Notes: a model not told the origin generated them from the sequence alone. A DNA stretch of 64,000 nucleotides from Luteimonas sp. RC10 (GCF_014192745.1 NZ_JACHYJ010000002.1:372001-436000); one strand, 5' to 3'; shown: positions 20,886-30,997, numbered from the stretch's first letter. Translations and numbers: made by a program.

Positions 20886-23461
20886 TTCGACAACACTCCT
20901 CGGTAGCCGCCCGCAATCAATGCCGCGGCATCGGCCAGCACCAGCAGCGGCGCGATGCCGCCGGGCGAGGCGAGATAGCGCGCACTCCACTGCGGATCGA
21001 ACTTGTCCTTGAACGCGCGCAGCCCACGGAAGTTGTAGAACTGCTCGCCGCGCGCGAACAACAGCCGCCCCATGCGATGCCACTGCGGCGCCAGTGCGTG
21101 GGTCGCCATGCCCGACAGCGGCGCCATGCCCAGCCCGAAGCGCTGGTAACCGTCTGCGGCCAGGTGCTGAAGCAGTCGCGCGAACAGGAAATCCATCGTG
21201 CCGGGCGGCGCATCGGGCAGGTGGCGCATCAGATCGATGCTCGCCTCCGACGCCTCGCCCGCCGGATCGCCTGCGAGGAGCAGGCTGGCGAACGCGATGA
21301 TCCGTGTCTCGTCGCGCACCACCGCGATCGGATTCCGAGCGAGATACGCAGGATCGAACGCGCCGATGGAGAAGCGCTTCTCCGCGGTCCGGTGCTGCGC
21401 CAGCCAGGCATCGGACACCGGCCGCAGTGCGGGCAGCAGCGCCGGTACCTGCGGCGTGTCGACGATCTCGAACCGCAGGCCCGCACGCTCGGCGCGGTTG
21501 ACGGCGGTACGCAGACTGCCGCGCCGCCTGCCCTGCAGCGAGAAGCCGGGCAGCGGCACGCTCGCGTACTCGCCCAGCTTGAACAGCCGCAGGCCGGCAT
21601 CGAGGTACAGCGGCAACGCCTCCGGGCCCACCTGATAGAAACAGCCGCGCGCCCCTGCATCGCGCGCGCGCTCCAGGAACGTCCACACCAGGTCCGGCCA
21701 GGCCTCATACGGGCCGACCGGATCGAACAGCGCGATCCATGAGCGGCCTTGCCGCCCGTACATCAGGAAGGCATCGCCGGCCGGCGAGAACAACAGATGC
21801 TTGTCGCCAGTGAGCACCAGCCCCGCGTCGGCGCTGTCGTGCGCACGCACGATCGCCTGGGCCTGGGCGAGTTGCGCGGCATCGGGCAATGGCGGCGGCG
21901 GCGCGGCCGGACGTACCAGTTGCCGCAGCGCGAGCGCCAGCGCGACCACCGCCATCGCCACCAAGGCCCGCAACGAGCGCGGCGCCTCACCCGACAGCGC
22001 GAACTGCCACCACAACTGGTGCGCGTAGGCGACATCGCGATAGGCGAAGAACAGCAGGCCGACCACCGCGATGCAGATCACCGCCATCGCCAGCAGCCAG
22101 CCGCCGGTGAACGGCACCGCCAGCAGCGAGGCGCGGCGCGTGAACTGACGCCTGGAGGCAAGCAGCGCCAGCAACAGCGCCGCCAGCACCGCCGCCTCGG
22201 TCACCGCCACGCCCTTGGGCAGCGCGAACACCAGCGCCAGCGCCACCAGCACGACCGCCGCCCACCAGGCAGCATCGAGCCGCCGCAGCAACGCGCGCGC
22301 GACAAACAGCAACAACACGCCGATGACCGAACTGAGGAAATGCGCCGCCTCGATCAGCGGCAGCGGGACCAGCGCGAGCATGCGCAGCGCGCGGCCGGTG
22401 GCCGGGGTGACGCCCGAGACCAGCAGCATCACCGCCGCCACCAGGGTTGCGCCCGCCAGCACACGCGGTGCCAACCCGGCCAGGAACCGACGCGCCGGCG
22501 ATGCCACCCGTCCGGTCTCGTGCAGCACCAGCACGCCCAGCGCGATCAGCAGCGGCAGCACGTAATAGACCAGGCGATAGAGCACCAGTGCACCGGCCAG
22601 CGTGCCCGCCGGCACGCGATCGGCGAGCGCGACCAGCATCACCGCCTCGAACACGCCCAGCCCGCCCGGCACATGGCTGACCACCCCCACCACCACGGCC
22701 GCGGCATAGAAGCCCAGGAACGTCGCGAAGCCGACCGCGCCTTCGGGCAGCAGCAGCCACAGCACCGCGGCGGCCGCGGTGATGTCGACGATCGACAGCG
22801 CCAGTTGGGTCCATGCCAGGCCGGGCCTCGGCAGGCGGAGACGGCCCACGTGCCCGCGGATCTGGCACAGCACCAGCAGCCCGAGCACCGCCGCCACCGC
22901 CAGCGCACCCAGCGAGGCCACGGCCCAGGCCGGCAGGCGCAGCATCGGCGCGAGCGCAGCGGCATCCCACCACAGCCCGGCGCCGCCGACCGCGCAGGCG
23001 CCAAGCCCGAATGCGGATGCATTGAAGACGATCGCGCGCGACACCTCGCCCGGCTCCACGCCCGCGGCCCCGTAGAGCCGCATGCGCACCGCGCCACCGG
23101 TGAACACGCCCAGGCCGATCGTGTTGCTCAGCGCGTAGGCGACGAACGCGGTCTTGGCGACCGTCCGCGCGGGCACGCGCGCACCGACATAACGCAACGC
23201 ACTCGCGTCGTAGCCGACCAGTGCGGCGAAGCTGATCGCGGTGGCGAGGATCGCCAGTGCGATCCGCAGACCCGGCGTGGCCTCGATCGCGGCGACGATC
23301 TCGTCGTAGCGCAACTCGTGCCACAAGCCGTGCAAGGCGACTGCGAGCAGTGCGCCGATCGCCAGGACACCCGCGACGATCGCGACACGGCGCAGCGCCT
23401 CGGCATGCGCGATCGACCAGGCGCTGACCGTCTGCAGCGAACGTCGCATCGACACCGCCAT
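20882..23461 (-). CDS. mprF: MprF, aminoacyl-phosphatidylglycerol synthase and flippase
   Basis: The 859-residue protein has about 14 membrane segments in the first 540 residues (the flippase part, with SNTIGLGVFTGGAVRMRLYG) and a C-terminal GNAT-like DUF2156 domain (about 560-859). That domain transfers lysine or alanine from aminoacyl-tRNA to phosphatidylglycerol (motifs YGRQGRSWIALFDPVGP, MDFLFARLLQHL, FYNFRGLRAFKDKFDP). This lowers negative surface charge and gives resistance to cationic peptides. I start at ATG 23461; the frame is open 87 nt further, and an ATG at 23449 is also possible. The acvB gene follows with an ATGA overlap. Confidence 0.92.
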   Translation of the reverse strand: MAVSMRRSLQTVSAWSIAHAEALRRVAIVAGVLAIGALLAVALHGLWHELRYDEIVAAIEATPGLRIALAILATAISFAALVGYDASALRYVGARVPARTVAKTAFVAYALSNTIGLGVFTGGAVRMRLYGAAGVEPGEVSRAIVFNASAFGLGACAVGGAGLWWDAAALAPMLRLPAWAVASLGALAVAAVLGLLVLCQIRGHVGRLRLPRPGLAWTQLALSIVDITAAAAVLWLLLPEGAVGFATFLGFYAAAVVVGVVSHVPGGLGVFEAVMLVALADRVPAGTLAGALVLYRLVYYVLPLLIALGVLVLHETGRVASPARRFLAGLAPRVLAGATLVAAVMLLVSGVTPATGRALRMLALVPLPLIEAAHFLSSVIGVLLLFVARALLRRLDAAWWAAVVLVALALVFALPKGVAVTEAAVLAALLLALLASRRQFTRRASLLAVPFTGGWLLAMAVICIAVVGLLFFAYRDVAYAHQLWWQFALSGEAPRSLRALVAMAVVALALALRQLVRPAAPPPPLPDAAQLAQAQAIVRAHDSADAGLVLTGDKHLLFSPAGDAFLMYGRQGRSWIALFDPVGPYEAWPDLVWTFLERARDAGARGCFYQVGPEALPLYLDAGLRLFKLGEYASVPLPGFSLQGRRRGSLRTAVNRAERAGLRFEIVDTPQVPALLPALRPVSDAWLAQHRTAEKRFSIGAFDPAYLARNPIAVVRDETRIIAFASLLLAGDPAGEASEASIDLMRHLPDAPPGTMDFLFARLLQHLAADGYQRFGLGMAPLSGMATHALAPQWHRMGRLLFARGEQFYNFRGLRAFKDKFDPQWSARYLASPGGIAPLLVLADAAALIAGGYRGVLSK

Positions 23462-23613
23462 GTCCACCTCGCGCGTACGCCCCACGGCGATCGCAGGGCA
23501 CGAAGGCCGCGGAGCATACACCCGCCTCCGTGTCCGGCAGGCGCACACGCCGCGCCGGCCACGGCACGCCGTTCAGCCGTCCCGCGGCCCGCCAAAACCA
23601 GCCTGAAAGCGGC

Positions 23614-24102
23614 CTAGACCCGCGAGTACGACCAGGACTGCATGGCACCGTTCCGATACGGCATCACGCCGTGGAAGGCGCGCGGATCGTCGTCGAACAC
23701 CAGCGGCAGGAACTGGCGGTCGCCTTCCCACAGTGGCAGCTCGAGCACGCGATCGGCCTCGACCCATTCCAGCGTGCCTTCAGGGTTGGCGGTCAGCGGC
23801 GTGCCATGCCAGGCGTCGATGACGAACACGAAGCCCAGCCAGTCCTCGCCGTTGCGACCAAAGCCCGGCCAGCTGACGGTGCCGCGCAGGCGCAGGCTGT
23901 CACACTCGATGCCCGCTTCCTCGCGGATTTCCCGGCGCATGCCGGCGACCACGTCCTCGTCGCGCTCGATCTTGCCACCCAGGCCGTTGTACTTGCCCAG
24001 GTGCTGATCGCCGGGCCGCGCATTGCGGTGGATCATCAGCACCCGTCGGCGATCGGGGGACAGCACGTAGCCGAGCGTGGCGACGATCGGGGTGTAAGGC
24101 AT
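23614..24102 (-). CDS. Nudix hydrolase, possible 8-oxo-dGTP diphosphatase
   Basis: The 162-residue protein carries a complete Nudix box at about residues 43-65, from GGKIERDEDVV to REIREEAGIE, with the catalytic glutamates in place. It is preceded by a short beta strand (VLMIHRNARPGDQHLGKYNGLG). The length and the GKYNGLGGKIE segment resemble MutT/MTH1-type oxidised-nucleotide hydrolases. Such enzymes clean the nucleotide pool, but the substrate is not certain. The ATG at 24102 is the first good start. It lies between mprF and dapE in the same orientation. Confidence 0.86.
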   Translation of the reverse strand: MPYTPIVATLGYVLSPDRRRVLMIHRNARPGDQHLGKYNGLGGKIERDEDVVAGMRREIREEAGIECDSLRLRGTVSWPGFGRNGEDWLGFVFVIDAWHGTPLTANPEGTLEWVEADRVLELPLWEGDRQFLPLVFDDDPRAFHGVMPYRNGAMQSWSYSRV

Positions 24103-24172
24103 CGGGCACAGGCCTGCGTCGGGAAGCCGGGCATTGTAGCGAGCCCCGCCGCAGATCCTGCCGTGCTGGCGC

Positions 24173-25315
24173 TCAGCCGGGCGCGGCGGGCAGCAGCAAC
24201 CGCGCCACCAGCGTCTCATACAGCGCCGGCAGCGCTTCGAGATCGGCGACGCGGACGTGTTCGTCGACCTGGTGGATGCTGGCGTTGACCGGACCGATCT
24301 CGATGCATTGCGCGCCCAACGGCGCGATGAAGCGGGCATCGGACGTGCCGCCACCGGTGCTTTCCTCAGGCGCGGTGCCGGCGAAGGCCGTCAGCACCTC
24401 GCGCGCCGCCGCGCGCAGCGGCCCTTCCGGCGTATGGAACGGCTCGCCGCTGCGATGCCAGTCGAGGGTGCAATCCAGGCCGTGCCGCGCCAGCAGCGCG
24501 GCGATCTCGGCCTCCAGCCGCGGCGCGTCCCAATGCGGGTTGTAGCGCAGGTTGAAGTGCACCGTTGCACTGCCGGGAATCACGTTCGTCGCGCCCGTGC
24601 CGGCGGCGATGTTGCTGACCTGCAGGCTGGTGGGCGGGAACGAGTCGAAACCGTCGTCCCAGTGCCGGCCGACGAGTTCGGCCAGCGCCGGCGTCAGCAG
24701 ATGGATCGGGTTGCGCGCCTTGTCCGGATAGGCCACATGCCCCTGCACGCCGTGCACGGTCAGCGTGGCCGACAGGCTGCCGCGCCGGCCCACGCGCAGC
24801 AGATCGCCCAGGCGCCGGGTCGACGACGGCTCGCCGGTGATGCACCAGTCGATCCGCGTGCCGCGCTCGGCGAACGTGCGCGCGACCCGGCGCACGCCGT
24901 CGATCGCCGCGCCTTCCTCGTCGGAGGTCAGCAGCACCGCCAGCGTGCCGGGATGCTCGGGATGCGCGGCGACGAAGCGCTCGGCCGCGATCACGAACGC
25001 GGCGACGCTGCCCTTCATATCGGCCGCCCCGCGCCCGTACAGCGCGCCGTCGCGGATCTCGGGCACGAACGGATCCGAGCGCCAGTCCGCGACCGGGCCG
25101 CTGGGCACCACGTCGGTATGGCCGAGCAGCACCAGCACCGGCCCGCCGGCCCCGTGCGTGGCCCAGAGATTGTCGACGTCGCCAAAGCGCAGCGATTCGA
25201 TCGCAAAGCCCGCCTGGGCCAGGCGTCCGGCGAGCAGCGCCTGGCAGCCGGCATCATCGGGTGTCACCGAGCGGCGGGCGATCAGGTCACAGGTGAGATC
25301 GAGAACGTCGGACAT
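24173..25315 (-). CDS. dapE: DapE, succinyl-diaminopimelate desuccinylase
   Basis: This 380-residue M20 metallopeptidase-family enzyme hydrolyses N-succinyl-LL-diaminopimelate to LL-diaminopimelate and succinate in lysine and peptidoglycan synthesis. It has the first metal motif [12 protein letters not shown] (about 65-76), the Asp in [10 protein letters not shown] (about 95-104), the catalytic and metal glutamates in [13 protein letters not shown] (about 130-142), and the C-terminal metal His in [14 protein letters not shown]. Length and motifs match the family. It follows yffB and dapD on the same strand, and nothing is unusual. Confidence 0.96.
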   Translation of the reverse strand: MSDVLDLTCDLIARRSVTPDDAGCQALLAGRLAQAGFAIESLRFGDVDNLWATHGAGGPVLVLLGHTDVVPSGPVADWRSDPFVPEIRDGALYGRGAADMKGSVAAFVIAAERFVAAHPEHPGTLAVLLTSDEEGAAIDGVRRVARTFAERGTRIDWCITGEPSSTRRLGDLLRVGRRGSLSATLTVHGVQGHVAYPDKARNPIHLLTPALAELVGRHWDDGFDSFPPTSLQVSNIAAGTGATNVIPGSATVHFNLRYNPHWDAPRLEAEIAALLARHGLDCTLDWHRSGEPFHTPEGPLRAAAREVLTAFAGTAPEESTGGGTSDARFIAPLGAQCIEIGPVNASIHQVDEHVRVADLEALPALYETLVARLLLPAAPG

Positions 25316-25411
25316 GGCAGCTCGCTTGGAACACGGTCAGTGCACGCACACCGGCGGTTGGCCCGGCAGGAGGGCATGACACGCCCGCCGGGAGCCTTGC
25401 GCCGGAGCCTT

Positions 25412-25768
25412 TCAGTCGATGCCGAAGCGTTTCTTGAAGCCGTTGTCGCTGAAGCCCTGGGTGACCGTGCCGTCCTCGGTGACCACGACCGGGCGCCGGA
25501 TCAGCTGCGGGTACTCGCGCAGCAGCAGCTTCCATTCCGCCTCACTGGCCGCAGCCTTGCGGTTGTCGGGCAACTGCCGCCACGTGGTCGAGGACTTGTT
25601 GACCATCGCCTCGAAACCGCCCAGCTGCGTGGCCCAGGCGACCAGCGTCTCGGGGGTCGGCTTGTCATCGCGGTAGTCGACGAAGGTGTGCGCGACACCG
25701 AAGCGGTCGAGCCATTTGCGCGCCTTCTTGCAGGTATCGCAGTTTTTCAGGCCGTAGAGCGTGGTCAT
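25412..25768 (-). CDS. yffB: YffB/Spx-type ArsC-like reductase-family protein
   Basis: The 118-residue thioredoxin-fold protein starts MTTLYGLKNCDTCKKARKW, with the CDTC pair at residues 10-13, and has RRPVVVTEDG with the cis-Pro (about 91-100). These features mark the ArsC/Spx/YffB group. YffB proteins lack a proven arsenate reductase role; a glutathione-dependent thiol reductase function has been suggested. In E. coli yffB is directly next to dapE, as here, which supports the name over ArsC. The ATG at 25768 is preferred over one 18 nt upstream. Confidence 0.88.
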   Translation of the reverse strand: MTTLYGLKNCDTCKKARKWLDRFGVAHTFVDYRDDKPTPETLVAWATQLGGFEAMVNKSSTTWRQLPDNRKAAASEAEWKLLLREYPQLIRRPVVVTEDGTVTQGFSDNGFKKRFGID

Positions 25769-25849
25769 GGGAGAGTCCTTGAACAAGCGCCGGGATCGAC
25801 CCGGCGTGAGGTCGTCGGCCGCTGCAAGTGCGGCGGCCGTCCGGCCGGC

Positions 25850-26683
25850 TCAGTCGGCCAGGCCGCGCAGCAACTCGTTGACCGAGGTCTTGCTGCGGGT
25901 CTTTTCATCAACCTGCTTGACGATGACCGCGCAGTACAGCGAATGCGAGCCGTCCTTGGCCGGCAGCTGGCCCGAGACCACGACGCTGCCCGGCGGCACG
26001 TAGCCATAGGAGATCTCGCCGGTCGCGCGGTCGTAGATGCGCGTCGACTGGCCGAGGAACACGCCCATGCCAATCACGCTGTGGTGACCGACGACGACAC
26101 CCTCGACGACCTCCGAGCGCGCGCCGATGAAGCAATGGTCCTCGATGATCGTCGGGCTGGCCTGCAGCGGTTCGAGCACGCCGCCGATGCCGGCGCCGCC
26201 CGACAGATGCACGTGCTTGCCGATCTGCGCACACGAGCCCACCGTGGCCCAGGTGTCGACCATCGTGCCCTCGCCCACGTAGGCACCGATGTTGACGAAG
26301 CTCGGCATCAGCACCACGTCGCGGCCGAAGTACGTGCCGCGGCGCACCGCGGCGCCCGGCACCACGCGCACGCCGGCGGCCTTGAAACGCGCTTCATCAA
26401 AGCCGGCAAAGCGCGCCTCGACCTTGTCCCAGAACGGCGCCGGCTGGGCATCGATCACCGCCATGTCGTTGCTGCGGAAGTACAGCAGCACCGCCTTCTT
26501 GAGCCACTCGTTGACCTGCCAGCCGCCGTTGCCATCAGGCTGGGCCACGCGCAGCTCGCCCGATTCCAGGCCGGCCATCGCCTGTTCGACCGCCGGTTTG
26601 ACCACATCGCCGATCTCCTGGGCGGTGAGCTCGGCGCGACGCGCGAACGCGTCCTCGATCAATGTCTGCAGCGCGTGGGTCAT
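25850..26683 (-). CDS. dapD: DapD, tetrahydrodipicolinate N-succinyltransferase
   Basis: The 277-residue enzyme transfers succinyl from succinyl-CoA to tetrahydrodipicolinate, two steps before DapE. It has an N-terminal helical domain (about 1-100) and a left-handed beta-helix of hexapeptide repeats (about 105-250: [47 protein letters not shown]). The length equals the proteobacterial trimer-forming enzyme (274 in E. coli). It begins 30 nt after glnD ends and is followed by yffB. Nothing is unusual. Confidence 0.97.
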   Translation of the reverse strand: MTHALQTLIEDAFARRAELTAQEIGDVVKPAVEQAMAGLESGELRVAQPDGNGGWQVNEWLKKAVLLYFRSNDMAVIDAQPAPFWDKVEARFAGFDEARFKAAGVRVVPGAAVRRGTYFGRDVVLMPSFVNIGAYVGEGTMVDTWATVGSCAQIGKHVHLSGGAGIGGVLEPLQASPTIIEDHCFIGARSEVVEGVVVGHHSVIGMGVFLGQSTRIYDRATGEISYGYVPPGSVVVSGQLPAKDGSHSLYCAVIVKQVDEKTRSKTSVNELLRGLAD

Positions 26684-26713
26684 GGCGGATCTTCGTGGGG
26701 AAAAACAGGGGCG

Positions 26714-29329
26714 CTATCGTGCCATGTCACCGTCGATCGAAGCGAGCAACGCAGCGCGCAGCGTGTCCTGCGCCGCCTCGTCGAGCGGCTGGCCGTCGGC
26801 GCCGACGAGCCGGAACACGTCCTCGACGCGTTCGCCGAACGTCGCCACGCGCGCATCGTGCACGCGGATGCCGTGCTGGCGCAGCACATGCGCGACGTCG
26901 GCCAGCAGGCCCGGCCGGTCGGTGCACACCAGACTGAAGACTGTATGTCGTCCGTCGGCACCGGGATTGAATTCGATCCGCGGCGGCACGCGGAAGTGCC
27001 GCAGGTGGCGCGGCTGGGCACGACGCGCCGGGCGCAGGTCGAGCGCCCCGCCGAGCACGGTGGCGAGCTTGCGCTCGATCGCGGCCAGTTCCAGCGGATG
27101 GCGCGTGTCCATCGGCAGCACCTGGAAGACGTCGAAGATCGTGCCGCCCGGCCCATCGAGCGCGCGCGCCTGCTGGATCGCCAGACCCAGACGGTCGAGC
27201 GTGATCACGATCGCCGAGAACAGACCGTCGCGATCGGGCGAATGCACGAACACCTCCAACGCCTGTGCCCCGGCGGCAAGCCGGCGCACACGCACCACCA
27301 GCCCGCCCTGGGCACTGTCGCGCAGCGCCAGCGCCTGCCACACCACCTGGTCGGCGCGCCCACGCAGGAAGCTCTCCTGCGGAATCCGCGCGAACAGGGC
27401 GTCGGCCTGGGCATCGTCGATGCCGTGGGCCGACAGTAGTCCACGGGCGCGGTCGCGCGCTTCGGCGATGCGCTCGATCGCCGCCACCGGGTGCTCGAGA
27501 CCCCGGCGCAGCGCCAGCCGCGTGGCGCTGCGCAGATCGGTCAGCAGCCGGTCCTTCCAGGCGTTCCACAGCTTGGGCGAGGTGCCGGCGATGTCCGCGC
27601 AGGTCAGCAGGTACAGGTAATCCAGCCGTTCGCGGTCGGCGACCTCGGCGGCGAACTTGTGGATCACCGCCGGGTCGGAGATATCGAGCTTCTGCGCGCT
27701 GGTCGACATCAACAGGTGGCGCCGCACCAGCCATTCGACCAGCGCGGTGTCGGTCTCGCCCAGCCCATGGCCCTCGCAGAACGCGCGCGCATCGACCGCG
27801 CCCAGTTCCGAATGGTCGCCGCCGCGCCCCTTGCCGATGTCGTGGAACAGGCCAGCCAGCAGCAACAGTTCGGGCTTGCGCAGCTGCGGCCACACTTCGT
27901 GTGCGGTGGAAAACCGCTCGTCCGGCGCCTCGGAGGCGAAACTGGCGATGTTGCGCAGCACCGCCAGCGTGTGTTGATCGACGGTATAGGCGTGGAACAG
28001 GTCGAACTGCATCCGCCCGGTGACATTGGCGAACTCGGGAATCCATACCCCCAGCACGCCGAGCCTGGCCATGCGCTCGAGCGTGCGCACCGGCGTGGGC
28101 CCACGCAGCAGGGCCATGAACTGCTCGCGCAGCGCCGGCGAGGCACTGCGCCACGACGGCAATGCATGCAGCGACTCGGCCAGCGCACGCGCGGTCTGCG
28201 AGTGCAGGCCGCGCAGCTCCTGCCGGTCGGCCCAGATCGCGAACAGATCGAACACCCGCGCGATGTCGCCGCCGGGCCAGACGTCATCGCGCGCCACCAG
28301 GTAGCCGCGCTGCACGCCGAACTCGGCATCGAGCGGCCGCAGCGCGCCCTCGCCCTCGATCTGTTCCTCGAACCGCTGCAGCAGGCGTTCGCTGATCCGC
28401 TGCACCACCGCGGCGCTGCGGTAGAACTCCTGCATCATCTTCTCGACCAGCGGGTTGTCGGCCTGTTCGACGTGATGCAATCGCGCGGCCAGCGCCTTCT
28501 GGTAATCGAAGCGCAGCCGTTCCTCGGCCTTGCCGGCGACCAGGTGCAGCCCGAAGCGCAGCCGCGAGAGCGTGCGCCACTCGCGTTCGAGTGTGGCGTG
28601 CTCGTCGACCCCGAGCTGGCCGAGTGCGATCAGTTCTTCCAGACCGTAGATACCCAGGACGCGGCGCGCCATCCAGCGCAGGTTGTGCACATCACGCAGG
28701 CCACCGGGCCCGTCCTTGATGTTGGGCTCGAGGTTGTCGGCGGTGTCGCCGAAGCGCGCGTGGCGGGCTTCGAGCTCGCGCCGCTTGGCGTGGAAGAACT
28801 CGGCGGCCGGCCAGACCTTGGGATCGGCGATCGCGTCCATCAGCGCGCGCACCTCGCTGATGTTGGCCAGCAGCGGACGCGCCTCCAGCAGCGCAGTCAG
28901 CACGGTCGCATCGGCGGCGGCCTCGGTGCACTCCGCAAAGCTGCGCACCGCATGGCCGACCGGCAGCCCCAAGTCCCACAGCAGCGCCAGCATCCGGCTC
29001 AGGGCCTGGGCGTGCGCGGCCTGCACCTCCGGCTCGCCGACGATGAGCAGGTCGATATCCGAATGCGGGAACAGCTCGCCGCGGCCATAACCGCCGACTG
29101 CGAACAGCGCCAGCACCGCCTCGCCGGGAATGCAGCGCGCCCAGGCCTTGCGGACCCAGCCGTCGACGGCGTTGGCGCGTGCGGCCAGCAGCCGGTCGAT
29201 GTGCTGGCCGGCATCGAAGCCCTGGATCAGCCGGGCGTCGTGCGCGGCGAGCGCATCGCGCGCCTCCGCCACCCAGGCCGCGTCGCCGTCGTCGGCGGCA
29301 GGTGCGGTGGCGGCGGTGCGCTCGCCCAC
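26714..29329 (-). CDS. glnD: GlnD, bifunctional PII uridylyltransferase/uridylyl-removing enzyme
   Basis: The 871-residue nitrogen sensor uridylylates and deuridylylates the PII protein in response to glutamine. The nucleotidyltransferase motif VGGYGRGELFPHSDIDLL (about 78-95) carries the G-G/S and D-x-D metal residues. The HD domain has LFHDIGKGRGGDHSELG (about 480-495) for removal activity. Two ACT domains at the C-terminus (about 690-871) bind glutamine. It starts with GTG one base after the map stop and is presumably translated from the map message. E. coli GlnD is 890 residues. Confidence 0.97.
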   Translation of the reverse strand: MGERTAATAPAADDGDAAWVAEARDALAAHDARLIQGFDAGQHIDRLLAARANAVDGWVRKAWARCIPGEAVLALFAVGGYGRGELFPHSDIDLLIVGEPEVQAAHAQALSRMLALLWDLGLPVGHAVRSFAECTEAAADATVLTALLEARPLLANISEVRALMDAIADPKVWPAAEFFHAKRRELEARHARFGDTADNLEPNIKDGPGGLRDVHNLRWMARRVLGIYGLEELIALGQLGVDEHATLEREWRTLSRLRFGLHLVAGKAEERLRFDYQKALAARLHHVEQADNPLVEKMMQEFYRSAAVVQRISERLLQRFEEQIEGEGALRPLDAEFGVQRGYLVARDDVWPGGDIARVFDLFAIWADRQELRGLHSQTARALAESLHALPSWRSASPALREQFMALLRGPTPVRTLERMARLGVLGVWIPEFANVTGRMQFDLFHAYTVDQHTLAVLRNIASFASEAPDERFSTAHEVWPQLRKPELLLLAGLFHDIGKGRGGDHSELGAVDARAFCEGHGLGETDTALVEWLVRRHLLMSTSAQKLDISDPAVIHKFAAEVADRERLDYLYLLTCADIAGTSPKLWNAWKDRLLTDLRSATRLALRRGLEHPVAAIERIAEARDRARGLLSAHGIDDAQADALFARIPQESFLRGRADQVVWQALALRDSAQGGLVVRVRRLAAGAQALEVFVHSPDRDGLFSAIVITLDRLGLAIQQARALDGPGGTIFDVFQVLPMDTRHPLELAAIERKLATVLGGALDLRPARRAQPRHLRHFRVPPRIEFNPGADGRHTVFSLVCTDRPGLLADVAHVLRQHGIRVHDARVATFGERVEDVFRLVGADGQPLDEAAQDTLRAALLASIDGDMAR

Positions 29330-29330
29330 G

Positions 29331-30113
29331 TCAGAGGAACGCGTCGTTGTCGTCGCCCGGAATCCGGGTCAACACGTCGACGCCGTCGGCGGTGACCGCG
29401 ACCGTGTGCTCCCACTGCGCCGAGAGCTTGCGGTCCTTGGTAACCACCGTCCAGCCGTCGGGCAGCACCTTGGTGAAGCGCGTGCCCTCGTTGATCATCG
29501 GCTCGATCGTGAAGGTCATGCCTTCCTGGAGCACGACGCCGGTGCCCGGCGTGCCGTAGTGCAGCACCTGCGGCTCGTCGTGATAGACCTTGCCGATGCC
29601 GTGGCCGCAGTACTCGCGCACGACGCTGAAACGCTCGCTTTCGGCGTACTTCTGGATCGCGTGGCCGACATCGCCGAGCGTGGCGCCCGGCCGTACCGCG
29701 CGGATGCCGCGCCACATCGCCTCGCGGGTCACCTCGACCAGCCGTTTGGCCATCACCGACGGCGTGCCGACGAAGTACATGCGGCTGGTGTCGCCATGCC
29801 AGCCATCCTTGATGACGGTCACGTCGATGTTGATGATGTCGCCATCCTTGAGCACCTTCGCATCGCTCGGGATGCCGTGGCAGATGACATTGTTGGCCGA
29901 AATGCAGGTGGTCTTGGGATAGCCCTTGTAGCCGACGTTCGCCGGGATCGCGCCCTGCACGTTGACGATGTGCTCGTAGCAGATGCGGTCCAGCTCGTCG
30001 GTGGTCACCCCGGGTTTGACGTGCGGGGCGACGATCTGCAGGACTTCGGCGGCCAGGCGGCCGGCCACGCGCATCTTCTCGATCTCGTCGGGCGTCTTGG
30101 TCTGAATGCTCAT
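29331..30113 (-). CDS. map: Methionine aminopeptidase, type I
   Basis: The 260-residue enzyme removes the initiator methionine from new proteins. The five metal ligands are visible: Asp in NIDVTVIKDGWHGD (two aspartates about 11 apart), His in GHGIGKVYHDEP, Glu in TIEPMINEG, and Glu in QWEHTVAV. The length matches type Ia (264 in E. coli). The ATG at 30113 is the only start that gives MSIQTKTPDEIEKM. An extended -10 lies just 6 nt before it, suggesting a leaderless transcript. In many gammaproteobacteria map is directly divergent from rpsB; here 5.9 kb with a pilus cluster separates them. Confidence 0.97.
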   Translation of the reverse strand: MSIQTKTPDEIEKMRVAGRLAAEVLQIVAPHVKPGVTTDELDRICYEHIVNVQGAIPANVGYKGYPKTTCISANNVICHGIPSDAKVLKDGDIINIDVTVIKDGWHGDTSRMYFVGTPSVMAKRLVEVTREAMWRGIRAVRPGATLGDVGHAIQKYAESERFSVVREYCGHGIGKVYHDEPQVLHYGTPGTGVVLQEGMTFTIEPMINEGTRFTKVLPDGWTVVTKDRKLSAQWEHTVAVTADGVDVLTRIPGDDNDAFL

Positions 30114-30445
30114 CCGGCCATTATCGCAGATCGCTCCGGCCTGCCGCGCGCGGGGCCGCGGCATCGCGGCATGACACGCCCATTGCCACGGGTCACCCAC
30201 CGACTCACGGCCCCTTCACCGACGGGCGTTTCAGTATGGCCGCGCACAGGATGCACTGCCTTATCGATGAATACGCAGTGACGCTGCCGGGCCGCAACGG
30301 CCTCGGGCAGCGCGGACAGGAGACCGCCATTGGACGCCGACATTGCCGCCGCGACCTTGCCGCCCCGGCGTCCAGCTGCTGACGACCGCACGCCGGTCGC
30401 TCCCTGCCCGCATGTCCTTCCGATCCCACAAGACGGAGATGTCCC
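30114..30445. other. Intergenic region between map and the pilus cluster
   Basis: This 332-nt stretch separates the divergent map and first pilin genes. It contains the map extended -10 at its left end and a GGAG ribosome-binding site 8 nt before the pilin ATG at its right end. I see no convincing gene, tRNA, long repeat or attachment site. A sigma-70 promoter for the pilus genes must lie here, but I could not pick one with confidence. Confidence 0.5.
30120..30128 (-). promoter_or_regulatory. Extended -10 promoter of map
   Basis: On the minus strand TGC-GATAAT occupies 30128-30120, an extended -10 element. Only 6 nt separate it from the map ATG, so initiation would fall at or next to the A of ATG. 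No -35 hexamer or Shine-Dalgarno site is visible. Confidence 0.55.
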
Positions 30446-30988
30446 ATGCGCTTGATGCCATTGACCGCCGCCGCCCTGCTCGGGCTGGTCGCTACGACCG
30501 CCCACGCCGATATCACCGGCCAGATCGACGCCACCATGACACTCCAAGCCGGCTGCATCATCAACGGCGTCGACACCACCGACGGGACCAGCGCCGGCAC
30601 CCTGGGCACGCTCGATTTCGGCACCGAGACCACGGTGTTCGACCAGGCCGATGCCGAGGTGCAGAACGCGGGCAGCGCGATCACGATCCGGTGTTCGGAA
30701 GGCGTGGCGCCCACCATCGCATTCGATGGCGGCCTCAACCCAGGCACAGCGCCCAATGGCGGCGCCACCCGGGCGCTGGCGCTGCAGGGCGGCGCGGAGC
30801 CGCGCTTCATCGGCTACGAGCTGTACTCCGATGCCGGCAGGTCGACCGTGATCGCCAATGGCGACCCGCTGACGCTGCCTGCCGACGGCAGCGCGCAGAC
30901 AGTCAACGTCTACGGGCGTGCATTCGGGGGGACGGCGCTGCTGCCGGGCACCTATACCGATGTCATCGGCGTGGTGATCACGCTCTGA
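30446..30988 (+). CDS. Csu-type major pilin subunit (spore coat U domain)
   Basis: This 180-residue exported protein has a signal peptide ending TTAHA (about residues 18-22). One SCPU domain follows, with the paired cysteines of the fold (Cys37 in LQAGCIING and a second in TIRCSEGV near 85) and the terminal strand LLPGTYTDVIGVVITL. SCPU proteins are subunits of archaic chaperone-usher pili such as Acinetobacter Csu. Being first in the cluster it is the likely main rod subunit (CsuA/B position). It is followed at 9 nt by a second subunit. Surface attachment and biofilm are the known roles. Confidence 0.88.
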   Translation: MRLMPLTAAALLGLVATTAHADITGQIDATMTLQAGCIINGVDTTDGTSAGTLGTLDFGTETTVFDQADAEVQNAGSAITIRCSEGVAPTIAFDGGLNPGTAPNGGATRALALQGGAEPRFIGYELYSDAGRSTVIANGDPLTLPADGSAQTVNVYGRAFGGTALLPGTYTDVIGVVITL

Positions 30989-30997
30989 TCGACCGCG

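Noticed and set aside
24257-27439. A 1,060-residue plus-strand frame opposite dapE, yffB, dapD and glnD
   Set aside because: It runs across several real genes and their gaps, which a true gene would not do with this composition.
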